Shown in pieces: positions 41,862 to 49,388 of a stretch of DNA of 64,000 nucleotides. Location of the stretch: the NCBI GenBank assembly GCA_035485575.1, contig DATHNW010000034.1, positions 1-64,000 of the forward strand, written 5' to 3'. This DNA comes from DASRHD01 sp035485575 (GTDB taxonomy: Bacteria; Verrucomicrobiota; Verrucomicrobiia; Opitutales; Opitutaceae). The notes beneath the pieces are model-generated. The model saw only the letters and a list, made by a program, of their open reading frames with translations. It ran no database searches and was not told the origin of the DNA. Position 1 is the stretch's first letter; each line of letters opens with the position of its first letter. A program made the translations under genes and the position numbers.

Positions 41862-42279
41862 AAAAACTGACTCAAGGTTATGGCACTAAGCTCAAAGACG
41901 TCGCCACCCACTGCCGGTGGAAGTTTGTCCTCGAGACGATTATCAGAATTCCGAGCGCGCTGCTTTTATTCGCGGTCGCTTTCCTGGCAGTCCCTGTCCC
42001 GAGACGAGGTTGCCCGAGGACACGGCTGTTGGGGTGAACTAGCAATAGAGCTTTCTTGATTCAGAAGCTAGGAAACCGGGAAATAAATGATTTCGATTCT
42101 CTGCGCCTTCGCGCCTTTGCGTTAAAAACAATCTGCCTAGCCGGGATTTCACCCTGCGACGGTGAACCGGGCCGCAAGTCGCGTGTCCACCGCACCGGCC
42201 GTTTGCCGCCTTTTGCGGCGCGGTCGCTTCATTCACCGCACCGGCGCGCCAGCCTTCGGTCGCATAACCCACACCTGTT
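41862..42279. other. 418-nt region without a clear gene, with one dispersed repeat
   Basis: Only a 59-codon reading frame (41880-42059) of no recognisable family is open. The second half has one arm of the dispersed repeat (42097-42128) and then GC-rich sequence up to the glycosyltransferase. The lower-GC first third continues the character of the winged-helix gene, so the border of the possible insert lies here. Confidence 0.45.
42097..42128. repeat. Dispersed intergenic repeat, single arm
   Basis: Contains ctctgcgccttcgcgcc followed by tttgcgttaaaaa, the same word found in longer inverted form at 47837-47904 and 54475-54566. The partner arm is missing here. Confidence 0.65.
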
Positions 42280-43617
42280 ATGCCAGGACCCAACTTCGAC
42301 TCCACCCTGCCCCGCATCGGGATGGTTTCCACGCATGGTTATGTCGCGGCCGAGCCGCCGCTCGGCGCGGCCGACACCGGCGGGCAGGTCGTCTACGTGC
42401 TCGAGCTTTCCAAAAAACTCGCCCAGCTCGGCTTCGAGGTCGACATCTGGACGCGCCGCTTCGAGGACCAGCCGGAGTTCGACCTCATCAACGACCAGGT
42501 GCGCATCATCCGCGTGCCCTGCGGCGGGAAGAAATTTATCGGCAAGGAATACCTTTACCGCCACCTCGGCGAATGGGCCGAGCATGCGCTGCGGTTCATC
42601 AAAAATCACGGGCTCAAATACCAGTTCTTCGACAGTCATTACTGGGACGCCGGCTATGCCACCCAGCGCCTGGCCGAGGCGCTCGACGTGCCGCACATCC
42701 ACACCCCCCACTCGCTCGGCCTCTGGAAAAAAAAGCTGATGGAGCAGGACTTCCCGGACGAAGCAGCGGATTTCGAAAAGAAATACAATTTCAGCGAACG
42801 CATCCGCCACGAGACATTGCTGTACCAGCATTGCGATGCGGTCATCGCCACCACGCCGTTGCAGCTCGACATGATCACCGACGATTATGGCGTGCCCGCC
42901 GGGCAGGCGCACATGATTCCGCCCGGCTACGACGACAACCGTTTCTTTCCGATCAGCCCGGCCACGCGCCAGACCATCCGCCAGCGCCTCGGCTTCGAGG
43001 GCAAGGTCGTGCTGGCCATCGGCCGCCTCGCGCACAACAAGGGCTACGACCTGCTGATCGAGTCGTTTGCCGTGGTCGCCCAGCGCATTCCCGATGCCGT
43101 GCTCTATCTCGCGATTGGCGGCACGGAGATCAACGCCAAGGAGCAGAAGCTGCTCGACGAGCTCAAGGCGCTCGCGGCGAAGCTCGGCCTGACGGACAAG
43201 GTGAAGTTCGGCGGCTATGTGGCCGATGCCGACCTCGCGGATTACTACCGGGCGGCCGACGTGTTCGTGCTCAGCAGCCGCTACGAGCCCTTCGGCATGA
43301 CCGCGATCGAGGCGATGGCCTGCGGCACGCCGACCGTCATCACCACGCACGGCGGCCTCTACCGCGCCGTCACCTACGGGCGCCATGCGATCTATGCCGA
43401 TGCCTTGGACCGCGAGGACCTCGGCATTTCCATCGTGCACGTGCTCAAGCACGGGCGGCTCTGGGTGCGGCTGTCGCGCATGGGCGCGCACAAGGCCCGC
43501 AGCCTGTTCACCTGGACCGGCATCGCGCAGCAGCTCATCAGCCTCATCGAGGAGCGCGCCGCCGCCCTCGCCTTCACCGACACCGAATGGGACGAGCCAT
43601 GGAACGACGGTGACTGA
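42280..43617 (+). CDS. Sucrose-phosphate-synthase-like glycosyltransferase (GT4)
   Basis: 445 aa GT-B enzyme. The N-terminal acceptor domain has AADTGGQVVYVLELSKKLAQ, the signature of sucrose-phosphate and mannosylfructose-phosphate synthases, and HIHTPHSLGLWKK. The donor domain has the GT4 motif SSRYEPFGMTAIEAMACGTP. The likely reaction joins a sugar nucleotide (UDP-glucose or GDP-mannose) to fructose 6-phosphate. The next two genes, a phosphatase-invertase fusion and a fructokinase-like kinase, support a fructose disaccharide. Glucosyl versus mannosyl cannot be decided by eye. Confidence 0.85.
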   Translation: MPGPNFDSTLPRIGMVSTHGYVAAEPPLGAADTGGQVVYVLELSKKLAQLGFEVDIWTRRFEDQPEFDLINDQVRIIRVPCGGKKFIGKEYLYRHLGEWAEHALRFIKNHGLKYQFFDSHYWDAGYATQRLAEALDVPHIHTPHSLGLWKKKLMEQDFPDEAADFEKKYNFSERIRHETLLYQHCDAVIATTPLQLDMITDDYGVPAGQAHMIPPGYDDNRFFPISPATRQTIRQRLGFEGKVVLAIGRLAHNKGYDLLIESFAVVAQRIPDAVLYLAIGGTEINAKEQKLLDELKALAAKLGLTDKVKFGGYVADADLADYYRAADVFVLSSRYEPFGMTAIEAMACGTPTVITTHGGLYRAVTYGRHAIYADALDREDLGISIVHVLKHGRLWVRLSRMGAHKARSLFTWTGIAQQLISLIEERAAALAFTDTEWDEPWNDGD

Positions 43618-43633
43618 GCCCGCGGTTTACCCC

Positions 43634-45730
43634 ATGGCCACCCCCGCCCCCATCCGGCTCTTCTGCTCCGACCTCGACGGCACGCTGGTCGGCAACCCCG
43701 AGTCCTCGCAGCGTTTCAAGGCCACCTGGGAAAAAATTCCCGCGCGCCGCCGGCCGCTGCTCGTCTACAGCAGCGGGCGGCTGGTGGACGACATGCGCCG
43801 CTTCTTCATCGACCGCGAGGTGCTGCCCGTGCCCGACTACTCCATCGCCGGCGTGGGCACGCAAATTTACGACGAGCGCAAAGGACGCATGCTCGAGGAA
43901 TTTTACCGGCACCTCGCCACCAACTGGGATCTCAAGCTTGTCCAGGAACTCGCGGGGCATTTTCCCGGCATGCAGCCGCAGCCCGCCGAGTTCCAGCACG
44001 CGTTCAAGTCGAGCTGGTTCCTCGAGCGCGCCACGCCCGAAACCCTGCGCGAACTCGATCAGCAGCTTGCCGCCCTCGGCCTTGAGGCCGCCATCGTATA
44101 TTCCAGCGCCCGCGACCTCGACATCCTGCCCCGCCGGGCGACCAAGGGCGGCGCGCTGCAATGGCTCTGCGAACAGCTGCAGGTCCCTCTTGATCAAGTG
44201 CTCGTCGCCGGCGACACCGGCAATGACAGCAGCCTGTTTCTCCTGCCGGGGGTGCGCGGCATCATCGTCGAGAACGCCCAGCCGGAGTTGTTCGAGGCGA
44301 CGGTGGAAATCCCCACCTACACGTCGCGCCTCGTCATGGCCGATGGCGTGCTCGACGGCTTGCGCCACTATGGCGTCGTCACCCGGCTGCCCGGCGCCGA
44401 TGCGACCGAAATCCCCAGCGAGCAGATGGAGCCGGGCTTCCGCATGCTCTTCACGGGCACGCGCCTCGGACCGCTCGACGACGAGGAGAAAAAATTCCTC
44501 CGCCTCGCCTACGACAAGGCGCTGGTCGCGCTGAAAAAAAATCTCACGCCGATCGGCTTCTCCGCCTGCTCGCTCGACGACAACACCGTCACCGGCACCG
44601 ACGTCAACTATCGCAGCGTGTGGGCGCGCGACGGCGCCCTGACGATCATCCACACGCTCGAGCTCGACGACCCCGACATCCGCGCCTGCCAGCGCCGCAC
44701 GCTTGAGACACTCCTCGACGCCACTTCCCCGCCCGGCCAAATCCCCGCCAACGTCCGCATCGATGACGGCTTCGTGGACTACGCCGGCGTCGGCAACATC
44801 TGCTCCATCGATGGCGGCCTCTGGCTCATCATCGCCTTCTACAACTACATCGCGAAAACCAACGATCTCGATTTTCTGCGCCGCTATGGTCCGCGCCTCC
44901 AGCTCGCGATGAACTGGCTCAGTGCGCACGACAGCAACAATGACGGCCTGCTCGAAATCCCCGAAGCCGGCGACTGGACTGACCTTTTCGGCCGCAGCTA
45001 CAACGTCCTCTACGACGAGGTGCTCTGGTTCCGCGCCAACGTCTGTTTCGGCCGCCTGCTCGAGTTCCAGGGCGAGTCCGAACGCGCAGCCGACTACCTT
45101 CGCTGGTCGCAGCATGTGCGCAGCCGCGTGCTCAGCCTGTTCTGGCCCACCACGATCACACCAATGGGCGATCCGCACCCGCATCGTTTCGCCGACCGTC
45201 AGTTCGGCCTCGGCGACTCCCAGTATCTGCTGGCCGAGATCACGCCCTTCTCCTTCAACTGGCGCTGCGATGTGTTCGCCAACCTGCTCGCCTACCTGGT
45301 CAACCTGCTCGACATCACGCGGGCCCGCACCGCACTGCGCTTCATGTGGGGCGTCGGCGTGAACAACCCCTGGCCGGTCACCAACCTCTACCCGGTGGTG
45401 CAGGCCGGCGATCCCGACTGGCGTCCGTACTACACCGTCAACCTGCTCAACCTGCCGCACCACTACCACAACGGCGGCGTCTGGCCGTTCGTCGGCGGCA
45501 TGTGGGTGCGTTTTCTCCACCGCCTCGGCTTCCACGAGATCGCGCGCCATGAACTGGTGCGTCTCGCGCAACTCAACCAGCTCGGCCGCGATCAGGAATG
45601 GGAGTTCAACGAATGGGCCCACGGCGTCACCGGCCGGCCCATGGGCAAGGCCTTCCAAGCCTGGTCTGCCGCCTCCTTCCTGCATGCCTGCCATGAGATC
45701 GAGGCCGACCCCAAGCATCTTGCGCCATGA
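43634..45730 (+). CDS. Fusion of sucrose-phosphatase-like HAD and neutral-invertase-like glycosidase
   Basis: 698 aa from the ATG at 43634, 16 nt after the glycosyltransferase stop. Residues 9-245 are a HAD-IIB phosphatase: FCSDLDGTLVG (Asp13, Asp15), VYSSGR, RRATKGGALQWL and AGDTGNDSS. Residues about 280-690 are an (alpha/alpha)6 glycosidase with WARDGA, CSIDGGLWLIIAFYNY, EAGDWTDLFGR and HYHNGGVWPFVGG. The DGG/YHNGG motifs match GH100 neutral invertases, Asp393 falling where GH100 has a catalytic Asp. One chain could dephosphorylate a disaccharide phosphate and then split it. A debranching-type activity is the alternative. Confidence 0.78.
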   Translation: MATPAPIRLFCSDLDGTLVGNPESSQRFKATWEKIPARRRPLLVYSSGRLVDDMRRFFIDREVLPVPDYSIAGVGTQIYDERKGRMLEEFYRHLATNWDLKLVQELAGHFPGMQPQPAEFQHAFKSSWFLERATPETLRELDQQLAALGLEAAIVYSSARDLDILPRRATKGGALQWLCEQLQVPLDQVLVAGDTGNDSSLFLLPGVRGIIVENAQPELFEATVEIPTYTSRLVMADGVLDGLRHYGVVTRLPGADATEIPSEQMEPGFRMLFTGTRLGPLDDEEKKFLRLAYDKALVALKKNLTPIGFSACSLDDNTVTGTDVNYRSVWARDGALTIIHTLELDDPDIRACQRRTLETLLDATSPPGQIPANVRIDDGFVDYAGVGNICSIDGGLWLIIAFYNYIAKTNDLDFLRRYGPRLQLAMNWLSAHDSNNDGLLEIPEAGDWTDLFGRSYNVLYDEVLWFRANVCFGRLLEFQGESERAADYLRWSQHVRSRVLSLFWPTTITPMGDPHPHRFADRQFGLGDSQYLLAEITPFSFNWRCDVFANLLAYLVNLLDITRARTALRFMWGVGVNNPWPVTNLYPVVQAGDPDWRPYYTVNLLNLPHHYHNGGVWPFVGGMWVRFLHRLGFHEIARHELVRLAQLNQLGRDQEWEFNEWAHGVTGRPMGKAFQAWSAASFLHACHEIEADPKHLAP

Positions 45731-46614
45731 ACACGCCCCCCCCTCTCGCCCTCTGCTTTGGCGAAGTCCTCTGGGACTTCCTGCCCGACGGGCTTTATCT
45801 TGGCGGCGCCTCGCTCAATGGCGCGTACCACCTGCATCGCCAGGGCCTCGAAGTGCTTCTCATCTCCGCGGTCGGCCGTGATGTGCTGGGCGACGAGTTG
45901 CTGCGCCGCCTCGGGCAATGGGGCCTCCCGACCGGCAGCCTTGCACGGCTCGATCATACACCCACCGGCTACGTCCGCGTCGCCGTCGGCCCCAATGGCG
46001 ATGCCCGCTTCGACATCGTCACGGATGTCGCCTGGGACAGGATTTCCGCCAGCCCGGCCACCTTGGAGGCCGCCGCCCGCGCCGGCGCCTTCATTTTCGG
46101 CTCCCTCGCCCAACGTTCCCCCTTCAACCGCAACACCTTCGAACGGATTCTGGCGGCATTGCCGCCCGCCGCGCTGCGGGTCTTCGATGTCAATCTTCGT
46201 CCACCGTATGACGACCTCGTGCTGGTGCGTGAACTCGCCCGAAAAGCCACCGTCCTCAAACTCAATGCCGAGGAAGCCGCGCGACTCGCCGGAAGAGAAG
46301 CCGAGGCCGGCCATGAGGAAGCCTGTGCCCGAACGCTCGCCGCGCAGACTGGCTGCGGTCTGATCATTATCACCGCCGGCGCCCGCGGCGCGGGCCTGTT
46401 GCGCAACGATCGCTGGCTCTGGGAGCCGGGCCGGCCCGTGAAAGTGGTCGACACCGTCGGCGCAGGCGACGCCTTTGTCGCCTCCCTGGTCGCACATCTG
46501 CTGCAAGCCCGGTTGCCCGATCAGGAAATTCTTACCCGGGCCTGCCGGTTGGGCGAATGGGTGGCCTCACACTCGGGTGGCACCCCGGCTTACGATTCCT
46601 CCACGCCACGCTGA
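45727..46614 (+). CDS. PfkB-family fructokinase-like sugar kinase
   Basis: 295 aa. The substrate-binding GGASLNGAYHLHRQG lies near the N-terminus and the ATP-site/catalytic motif VVDTVGAGDAFVASLVAHLL near the C-terminus. It overlaps the fusion gene by 4 nt (ATGA). The context suggests that it phosphorylates fructose released by the invertase-like domain, returning fructose 6-phosphate to the first enzyme. The sequence alone fits any PfkB sugar kinase. Confidence 0.82.
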   Translation: MNTPPPLALCFGEVLWDFLPDGLYLGGASLNGAYHLHRQGLEVLLISAVGRDVLGDELLRRLGQWGLPTGSLARLDHTPTGYVRVAVGPNGDARFDIVTDVAWDRISASPATLEAAARAGAFIFGSLAQRSPFNRNTFERILAALPPAALRVFDVNLRPPYDDLVLVRELARKATVLKLNAEEAARLAGREAEAGHEEACARTLAAQTGCGLIIITAGARGAGLLRNDRWLWEPGRPVKVVDTVGAGDAFVASLVAHLLQARLPDQEILTRACRLGEWVASHSGGTPAYDSSTPR

Positions 46615-46630
46615 AGGCGCTTCAGCATAT

Positions 46631-46656
46631 CACGGCCTGAGCGGACTCAGACCGTG
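46631..46656. terminator. Hairpin at the convergent kinase/membrane-protein junction
   Basis: CACGGCCTGAG-CGGA-CTCAGACCGTG, an 11-bp stem with one mismatch, overlapping the stop codon of the minus-strand gene. No T tract on either strand. It may serve both transcripts. Confidence 0.35.
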
Positions 46657-46997
46657 GCCTGGTTGCCGTCGGTCGCAAGCGATGAACGCTCGCGGGCGCG
46701 CGCGGTGGCGGGAACCCGCGCTTCTTCGGGCACCGGCGGCTTCGGCAGCGCAGCGGCGAGGCCTTTGGCGGTATAGCCCGAGCCGATTAAAAAGATCATC
46801 GCACCCATGACTTCGAGCCAGAGCGTGGTGGTGTCGCCCAGCGCATTGGGCGAGGTCAGTGCCGGCGCGAGCTCCGGCAGCACAATCATCGCGAGGCCGA
46901 GTATAAAAAATCCAAGAGCGTGGGGGAGGTTCATGATGAAGACGGGGTCTAGACCGATGTAAGCGCGCTTTGTGCCAGCAATGCCAGTGATGCTCAT
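46647..46997 (-). CDS. Hypothetical membrane protein
   Basis: 116 aa from the ATG at 46997 (MSITGIAGTKRAYIGLDPVF). An alternative start at 46934 (MNLPHALGFFILGLAMIVLP) would remove the polar lead. There are two membrane helices (about residues 25-42 and 60-76), then a Pro/Ala/Arg-rich cytoplasmic tail. No family is recognised. A perfect 8+8 bp inverted repeat sits 15 bp upstream of the ATG, so the gene is probably repressor-controlled. Confidence 0.6.
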   Translation of the reverse strand: MSITGIAGTKRAYIGLDPVFIMNLPHALGFFILGLAMIVLPELAPALTSPNALGDTTTLWLEVMGAMIFLIGSGYTAKGLAAALPKPPVPEEARVPATARARERSSLATDGNQATV

Positions 46998-47012
46998 TTT
47001 AATTTCAAGGCG

Positions 47013-47034
47013 TTTACAAACAATGCTTTGTAAA
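47013..47034. promoter_or_regulatory. Operator-like inverted repeat TTTACAAA-N6-TTTGTAAA
   Basis: Perfect 8-bp arms with a 6-bp spacer (22 bp in total), in an AT-rich patch 15 bp upstream of the membrane-protein ATG. The size and symmetry suit a dimeric repressor. No regulator gene is adjacent. Confidence 0.6.
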
Positions 47035-47111
47035 TTAAATGCCATTTGCTAAGATCCTTGATCCCATGCAATTGGCAACGACTACGACGTTGTCGCGTTG
47101 CAAGCTGCGGG

Positions 47112-47825
47112 TCAAAGCGGGCCAAGTTGCGGCTGCAACACGATTTCCTCGATCACGGTCCGGCGCGAAAGCCGCCAGACATCAAGAAAGACCCGGGCCA
47201 CGTCCTCTGCCGGCATCAGGCGTTCCGCCGGCACGCCGCTGCCCTTCCACGAAGGCGTCCAGGTCGGGCCGGGCAGCACGGTGATGACGCGCACACCTTT
47301 CGTCTTCAGTTCCTCGCGCATCACGCGCGCAAGGCCGAGCACACCGGACTTCGCCGCACCGTAGGCGGCCATGCCGGGTAGCGCCTGAATGCTCGCGATG
47401 GAGCCCATGATGAAAATATCGCCATGGCCGCGCTTCGCCATCGCCGGCGCAAAGGCGCGTGAAACCAGGAAGACACTGCGCAAATTCGCGGCGAGCATTT
47501 CATCGAATTTTGCCACCGGGGTCTGGAGGAAAGAGCCGCCGAAGAAACTGCCGGCGTTGTTGATCAAGACATCCACGCCACCGAATTTTTTTCGCACTGC
47601 CGCCGCCATGGCCGCGACGGCATCCGCGTCCGCCACATCACAAGGGAAAATCTCGACCGGACCGGCAGTCAATTTTTTGCACACGCGCGCCACCGCGCGA
47701 AGGTTTTTTTCGCTGCGGGCCACGAGCGCCAGCCGGCAGCCCCGCGCCTCACGCGCGAAGGTTTTCGCGATGGCGGCGCCGATGCCCTGCGACGCGCCGG
47801 TGATGAGGATGACGGGATTGCCCAT
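47112..47825 (-). CDS. Short-chain dehydrogenase/reductase
   Basis: 237 aa from the ATG at 47825. The NAD(P) motif ILITGASQGIGAAIAKTF, NNAGSFFGG, the catalytic Ser in IMGSIASIQALPG and YGAAK are all present. It is a classical SDR. Basic residues after strand 2 (LVARSEKNLRAVAR) favour NADPH. It lies 90 nt downstream of folE2, in the same direction and separated by a dispersed repeat. Given FolE2 and PTPS, a pterin reductase (sepiapterin-reductase-like) is a possible role, but the sequence fits many SDRs. Confidence 0.85.
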   Translation of the reverse strand: MGNPVILITGASQGIGAAIAKTFAREARGCRLALVARSEKNLRAVARVCKKLTAGPVEIFPCDVADADAVAAMAAAVRKKFGGVDVLINNAGSFFGGSFLQTPVAKFDEMLAANLRSVFLVSRAFAPAMAKRGHGDIFIMGSIASIQALPGMAAYGAAKSGVLGLARVMREELKTKGVRVITVLPGPTWTPSWKGSGVPAERLMPAEDVARVFLDVWRLSRRTVIEEIVLQPQLGPL

Positions 47826-47836
47826 GACCCAAAGAG

Positions 47837-47904
47837 TCTCACGCCAAGGCGCAGAGCCCGCCAAGACCAGTCTGTGCCTTTGCGCCTTCGCGTCTTTGCG
47901 TGAG
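47837..47904. repeat. Dispersed intergenic inverted repeat
   Basis: The left arm tctcacgccaaggcgcagag and the right arm ending gcgtctttgcgtgag are imperfect reverse complements. They form a long hairpin filling the SDR-folE2 gap. Related copies are at 42097 and 54475. Confidence 0.75.
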
Positions 47905-47915
47905 CCGGTTCATCC

Positions 47916-48887
47916 TCAACATACCAGCGAGCCGAAATCCATGAAGTCGGCGGTGAAGCCGCCTTTCACGCCCTTGCAGATCACGCTGACCGCATCGTGC
48001 GAGTGGAGCGATTCGAGATGCGAGCATGCAATGCGGAAATCCACGATGCGCGCATCGGCGTCGAACTCCTTGTAAAGCAGCCGCGCCGCGTCCTCGACGA
48101 ACTTCAGGTGCGCACCGTTCAGCTCGGCGAACGCCTGCTCGTCCTCGCGCTTCACCATCACCTGGGTCTCGGTCTGGAGCGCGTCGAGGCAGTGCGCCTG
48201 CACCTCCTCGATCCAGATTTTTTTGCCCTCGGCCGCCTCGAGCGTGACCCGCGCCTTGCTACGCTGCGAATGCGGCACGCTGTAGGCGCCGCGCGTGTCG
48301 CGCGCATGCTCGGCCAGCTCGGCGCTGCACGGGCAGGCCGAAGAGTAGACAAAGTCGAAATGCAGGAAGCGGCGGTAGCGGCCGTCACGCGTCATCACGC
48401 CTTCGAACGCCACCTCGTAATATTGCCAGCCCGCCAGGTCGCTGCGCAGGCTCGGCCGCATCATCGGATAGGAAAAGGCCACCTTCAGGCGCGCATCCTT
48501 CGTGTCCACGTTGCGCAGGTAGGCCTTGAGGATCTTGCCCATCCATTCGCCGGTCACAACGCCGTTCTTGTGCTCATAAAACGAGCGCATGATCCGGCTC
48601 ATGTTGATGCCCTTCAATTCCGCCTCAAGCGAGACCGTGCCGGTGACGCTCGCTTCGAGCGTGAGGATTTTTCCCGATTTCGTCCGGATTTTCAGCGGCA
48701 GGCGGAAATTGTGGATGCCGACCTGCTGGATCGGCACGTGCGCGCCCTGGATGGCGTCGTGCGCAGCCTGCATCATGTCGGGCAGCGACGCCCGGTGCGC
48801 GGGCGTGGAGCGGAATTTCTTGTCGTAGCTGCGCTTGATTTTCGCCGGCTGGCCGCAGCTGGAATTGTGGAGATACATCGGCTTCAT
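47916..48887 (-). CDS. folE2: GTP cyclohydrolase IB (FolE2)
   Basis: 323 aa from the ATG at 48887 (MKPMYLHNSSCGQPAKIKRS). The FolE2 features include VYSSACPCSAELAEHARDTR with the metal-binding Cys, the internal EGVMTRDG and ACSHLESLHSHDAVS. It makes 7,8-dihydroneopterin triphosphate from GTP, the entry to folate and other pterins, and can use metals other than zinc. It overlaps the PTPS gene by 4 nt (ATGA). No type IA FolE is in the window. Confidence 0.95.
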   Translation of the reverse strand: MKPMYLHNSSCGQPAKIKRSYDKKFRSTPAHRASLPDMMQAAHDAIQGAHVPIQQVGIHNFRLPLKIRTKSGKILTLEASVTGTVSLEAELKGINMSRIMRSFYEHKNGVVTGEWMGKILKAYLRNVDTKDARLKVAFSYPMMRPSLRSDLAGWQYYEVAFEGVMTRDGRYRRFLHFDFVYSSACPCSAELAEHARDTRGAYSVPHSQRSKARVTLEAAEGKKIWIEEVQAHCLDALQTETQVMVKREDEQAFAELNGAHLKFVEDAARLLYKEFDADARIVDFRIACSHLESLHSHDAVSVICKGVKGGFTADFMDFGSLVC

Positions 48888-49354
48888 GGCGCGTCGGGGC
48901 CGAAGTACTCGGCAAAGTTGCGGGGCGTTTCGTAAAGCCGGACGCAGTACAGCCGGCCAGCCTTGATGAACGGCTCGATCTCGTTCCAAAAAGCGATGAC
49001 GAGGTTTTCCGTGGACGGAATCACGCCGCGCAGGAAATCGACGTCCTCATTGAGGTTGCGATGGTCACAACGATCCACGACCGCACGGTGCAGGATCCGT
49101 TTCAGCTCGCCCAGATCCAGAATATACCCGGTTTCGGGATCGGGCTGGCCGCGCACCGTGACTTCAAGGACGTAATTGTGCCCATGCCAGTGCGGATTGG
49201 TGCAGAGGCCGTATTGCTTTTCATTCCACTGCTGGCTTTTGGCCGGATTATGCAGGCGGTGCGCCGCGTTGAAATGCACCTGGCGGGTGATGGAAACCGT
49301 GCCGGTAAGCACGCGGGGTGCAGCGGGTTTGCGGCGGCGGGTCTGGTTCGGCAT
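48884..49354 (-). CDS. 6-pyruvoyl-tetrahydropterin synthase / QueD family protein
   Basis: 156 aa from the ATG at 49354. The zinc ligands are in HFNAAHR and HWHGHNY. The catalytic Cys in YGLCTNPHWHGHNY has five residues before HGH, as in animal PTPS, where bacterial QueD usually has three. DH in RCDHRNLNED and Glu in RLYETPRNF complete the site. The product of FolE2 is its expected substrate, and the two genes overlap. It could serve tetrahydropterin synthesis or queuosine. It starts 34 nt after the GH105-type gene. Confidence 0.88.
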   Translation of the reverse strand: MPNQTRRRKPAAPRVLTGTVSITRQVHFNAAHRLHNPAKSQQWNEKQYGLCTNPHWHGHNYVLEVTVRGQPDPETGYILDLGELKRILHRAVVDRCDHRNLNEDVDFLRGVIPSTENLVIAFWNEIEPFIKAGRLYCVRLYETPRNFAEYFGPDAP

Positions 49355-49388
49355 GAGCCGGCAAACAAAGACCACAAATCCGGCGCGG

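Noticed and set aside
41880..42059. 59-codon frame in the gap after the winged-helix gene
   Set aside because: No family, no ribosome-binding site and a Ser/Arg-rich translation; most likely chance.
42162..43613. Overlapping 483-codon frame inside the glycosyltransferase, same strand
   Set aside because: Arg/Ala/Pro-rich frame-shifted reading. The real frame has GT4 motifs throughout.
47039..47381. Plus-strand open frames overlapping the SDR gene end
   Set aside because: Low-complexity Arg-rich translations opposite a clear SDR; shadows.
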